A stretch of 5,462 bases of DNA from DAOVRL01 sp964459805 (lineage in GTDB: Bacteria > Planctomycetota > Phycisphaerae > Sedimentisphaerales > Anaerobacaceae), in contig CAYWOD010000229.1 in the NCBI GenBank assembly GCA_964459805.1, forward strand, positions 1 to 5,462, read 5' to 3'. Positions 5,127 to 5,462 of this stretch are shown in pieces. The stretch's first letter is position 1, and each line of letters opens with the position of its first letter. A program made the translations under genes and the position numbers. The notes under the pieces are model-generated. The model was not told the DNA's origin, did no database searches, and saw only the letters and a program-made list of their open reading frames with translations.

Positions 5127-5462
5127 CAGTGTCTGCCGCCCTCTTGATCGTAAAGGTGGCAGCGAACTGTATGTCCCGCCTCCATCTCGACCATAACCGG
5201 GTCCACTTTGGAACAGATATCCATCTTCTTGGGACAGCGCAGGTGAAAGCTACAACCGCTGGGGACGTTGACCGGACTCGGGATTTCGCCGGTGGAGATG
5301 ATCTTTTGAGGCTTGAGCTTCTCCTCCTCCTCCGAGATGACTGGAATGGAGGACAGGAGCATCTGCGTATATGGGTGGTACGGGTTGCGGAAGAATTCGG
5401 CCGCCTCGGCGACCTCACAGATCTTGCCCAGGTACATGATGGCCACCCGCGAGGCGACGTTG
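5126..5462 (-). CDS. oligopeptide/dipeptide ABC transporter ATP-binding protein, C-terminal part (partial, runs off right edge)
   Basis: The last 111 codons are present. They begin NVASRVAIMYLGKICEVA, the stretch after the H-loop in OppD/DppD/OppF/DppF ATPases (xxxDRVAVMYxGKIVE), then FFRNPYHPYTQMLLSSIP, a hallmark of this subfamily. The oligopeptide-transporter C-terminal region follows: GEIPSPVNVPSGCSFHLRC, with four cysteines in the order Cx5Cx6Cx17C; an iron-sulfur cluster has been reported at this position in a DppD-type ATPase. The Walker A, Walker B and signature motifs lie outside the window. The protein would sit on the inner face of the membrane and drive uptake of peptides or similar solutes with permease and binding-protein partners, expected to the right. 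Whether it is the D or F subunit cannot be told. The 10-base gap to the racemase gene suggests the racemase acts on an imported compound. Confidence 0.93.
   Translation of the reverse strand, partial: NVASRVAIMYLGKICEVAEAAEFFRNPYHPYTQMLLSSIPVISEEEEKLKPQKIISTGEIPSPVNVPSGCSFHLRCPKKMDICSKVDPVMVEMEAGHTVRCHLYDQEGGRH

Noticed and set aside
4657..5196. A 179-codon plus-strand open frame opposite the racemase gene
   Set aside because: It is fully antisense to a gene with intact catalytic motifs, and its protein has no recognisable domain.
5116..5418. Upstream extension of the racemase frame to 5418
   Set aside because: It would overlap the transporter ATPase, and the extra 101 residues are an Arg/Ser-rich shadow; the strong ribosome site points to 5115.
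1..5462. CRISPR array, tRNA/rRNA, insertion sequence or integrase
   Set aside because: No regularly spaced identical repeats with unique spacers, no cloverleaf or rRNA-like stretch, and no transposase or recombinase motifs were seen.

Overview
The window reads almost entirely on the minus strand. It looks like bacterial chromosome from a Chloroflexota-like organism. That placement is an inference. It rests on the secreted propeller protein ending in a YLPL-type tail (RVYLPLILN), a frequent C-terminal ending of exported Chloroflexota proteins, and on the general gene mix. No rRNA, tRNA, CRISPR array, integrase or transposase was seen.

In transcription order (high to low coordinate): (1) 5462-5126 is the 3' part of an oligopeptide/dipeptide ABC transporter ATPase, entering from the right edge. 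(2) 5115-4330 is an Asp/Glu/hydantoin-racemase-family enzyme, 10 bases downstream and almost certainly co-transcribed. (3) 4272-3668 is a VapBC-like toxin-antitoxin pair with a 4-base ATGA overlap. (4) 3621-3562 is a short relic resembling the cysteine-rich end of a peptide-transporter ATPase (copy B). (5) 3532-3326 is a 68-residue antitoxin-like gene, followed directly by the two ends of a deleted RelE/ParE-type toxin (3325-3258). (6) 3212-1803 is a Schlafen-AlbA_2/RecG-like ATP-binding regulator whose AlbA_2 domain has lost its core. (7) 1802-1340 is a gene-free stretch holding a cluster of palindromes, a 20-21-base spaced repeat and a second relic of the ATPase end (copy A, 1580-1464). (8) 1339-302 is an exported seven-repeat YCF48-like beta-propeller. 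(9) 301-40 is non-coding, with two overlapping, mutually exclusive hairpins. (10) 39-1 is the first 13 codons of a gene whose start (MLRVATDIGGTFT) matches the N-terminus of HyuA-type hydantoinase/oxoprolinase.

The outer genes make one story: peptide/solute uptake, a hydantoin-type racemase and a hydantoinase are partners in hydantoin or N-carbamoyl amino-acid use. The middle 4 kb is accessory: two toxin-antitoxin loci (one broken), an AlbA_2/ATPase regulator with a deletion, and two direct copies of an ATPase-end relic that bracket the regulator and the broken module. No clear new system stands out. The points most worth checking are the two deletion scars lying about 140-200 bases apart, the direct repeats around them, and the structured non-coding DNA.
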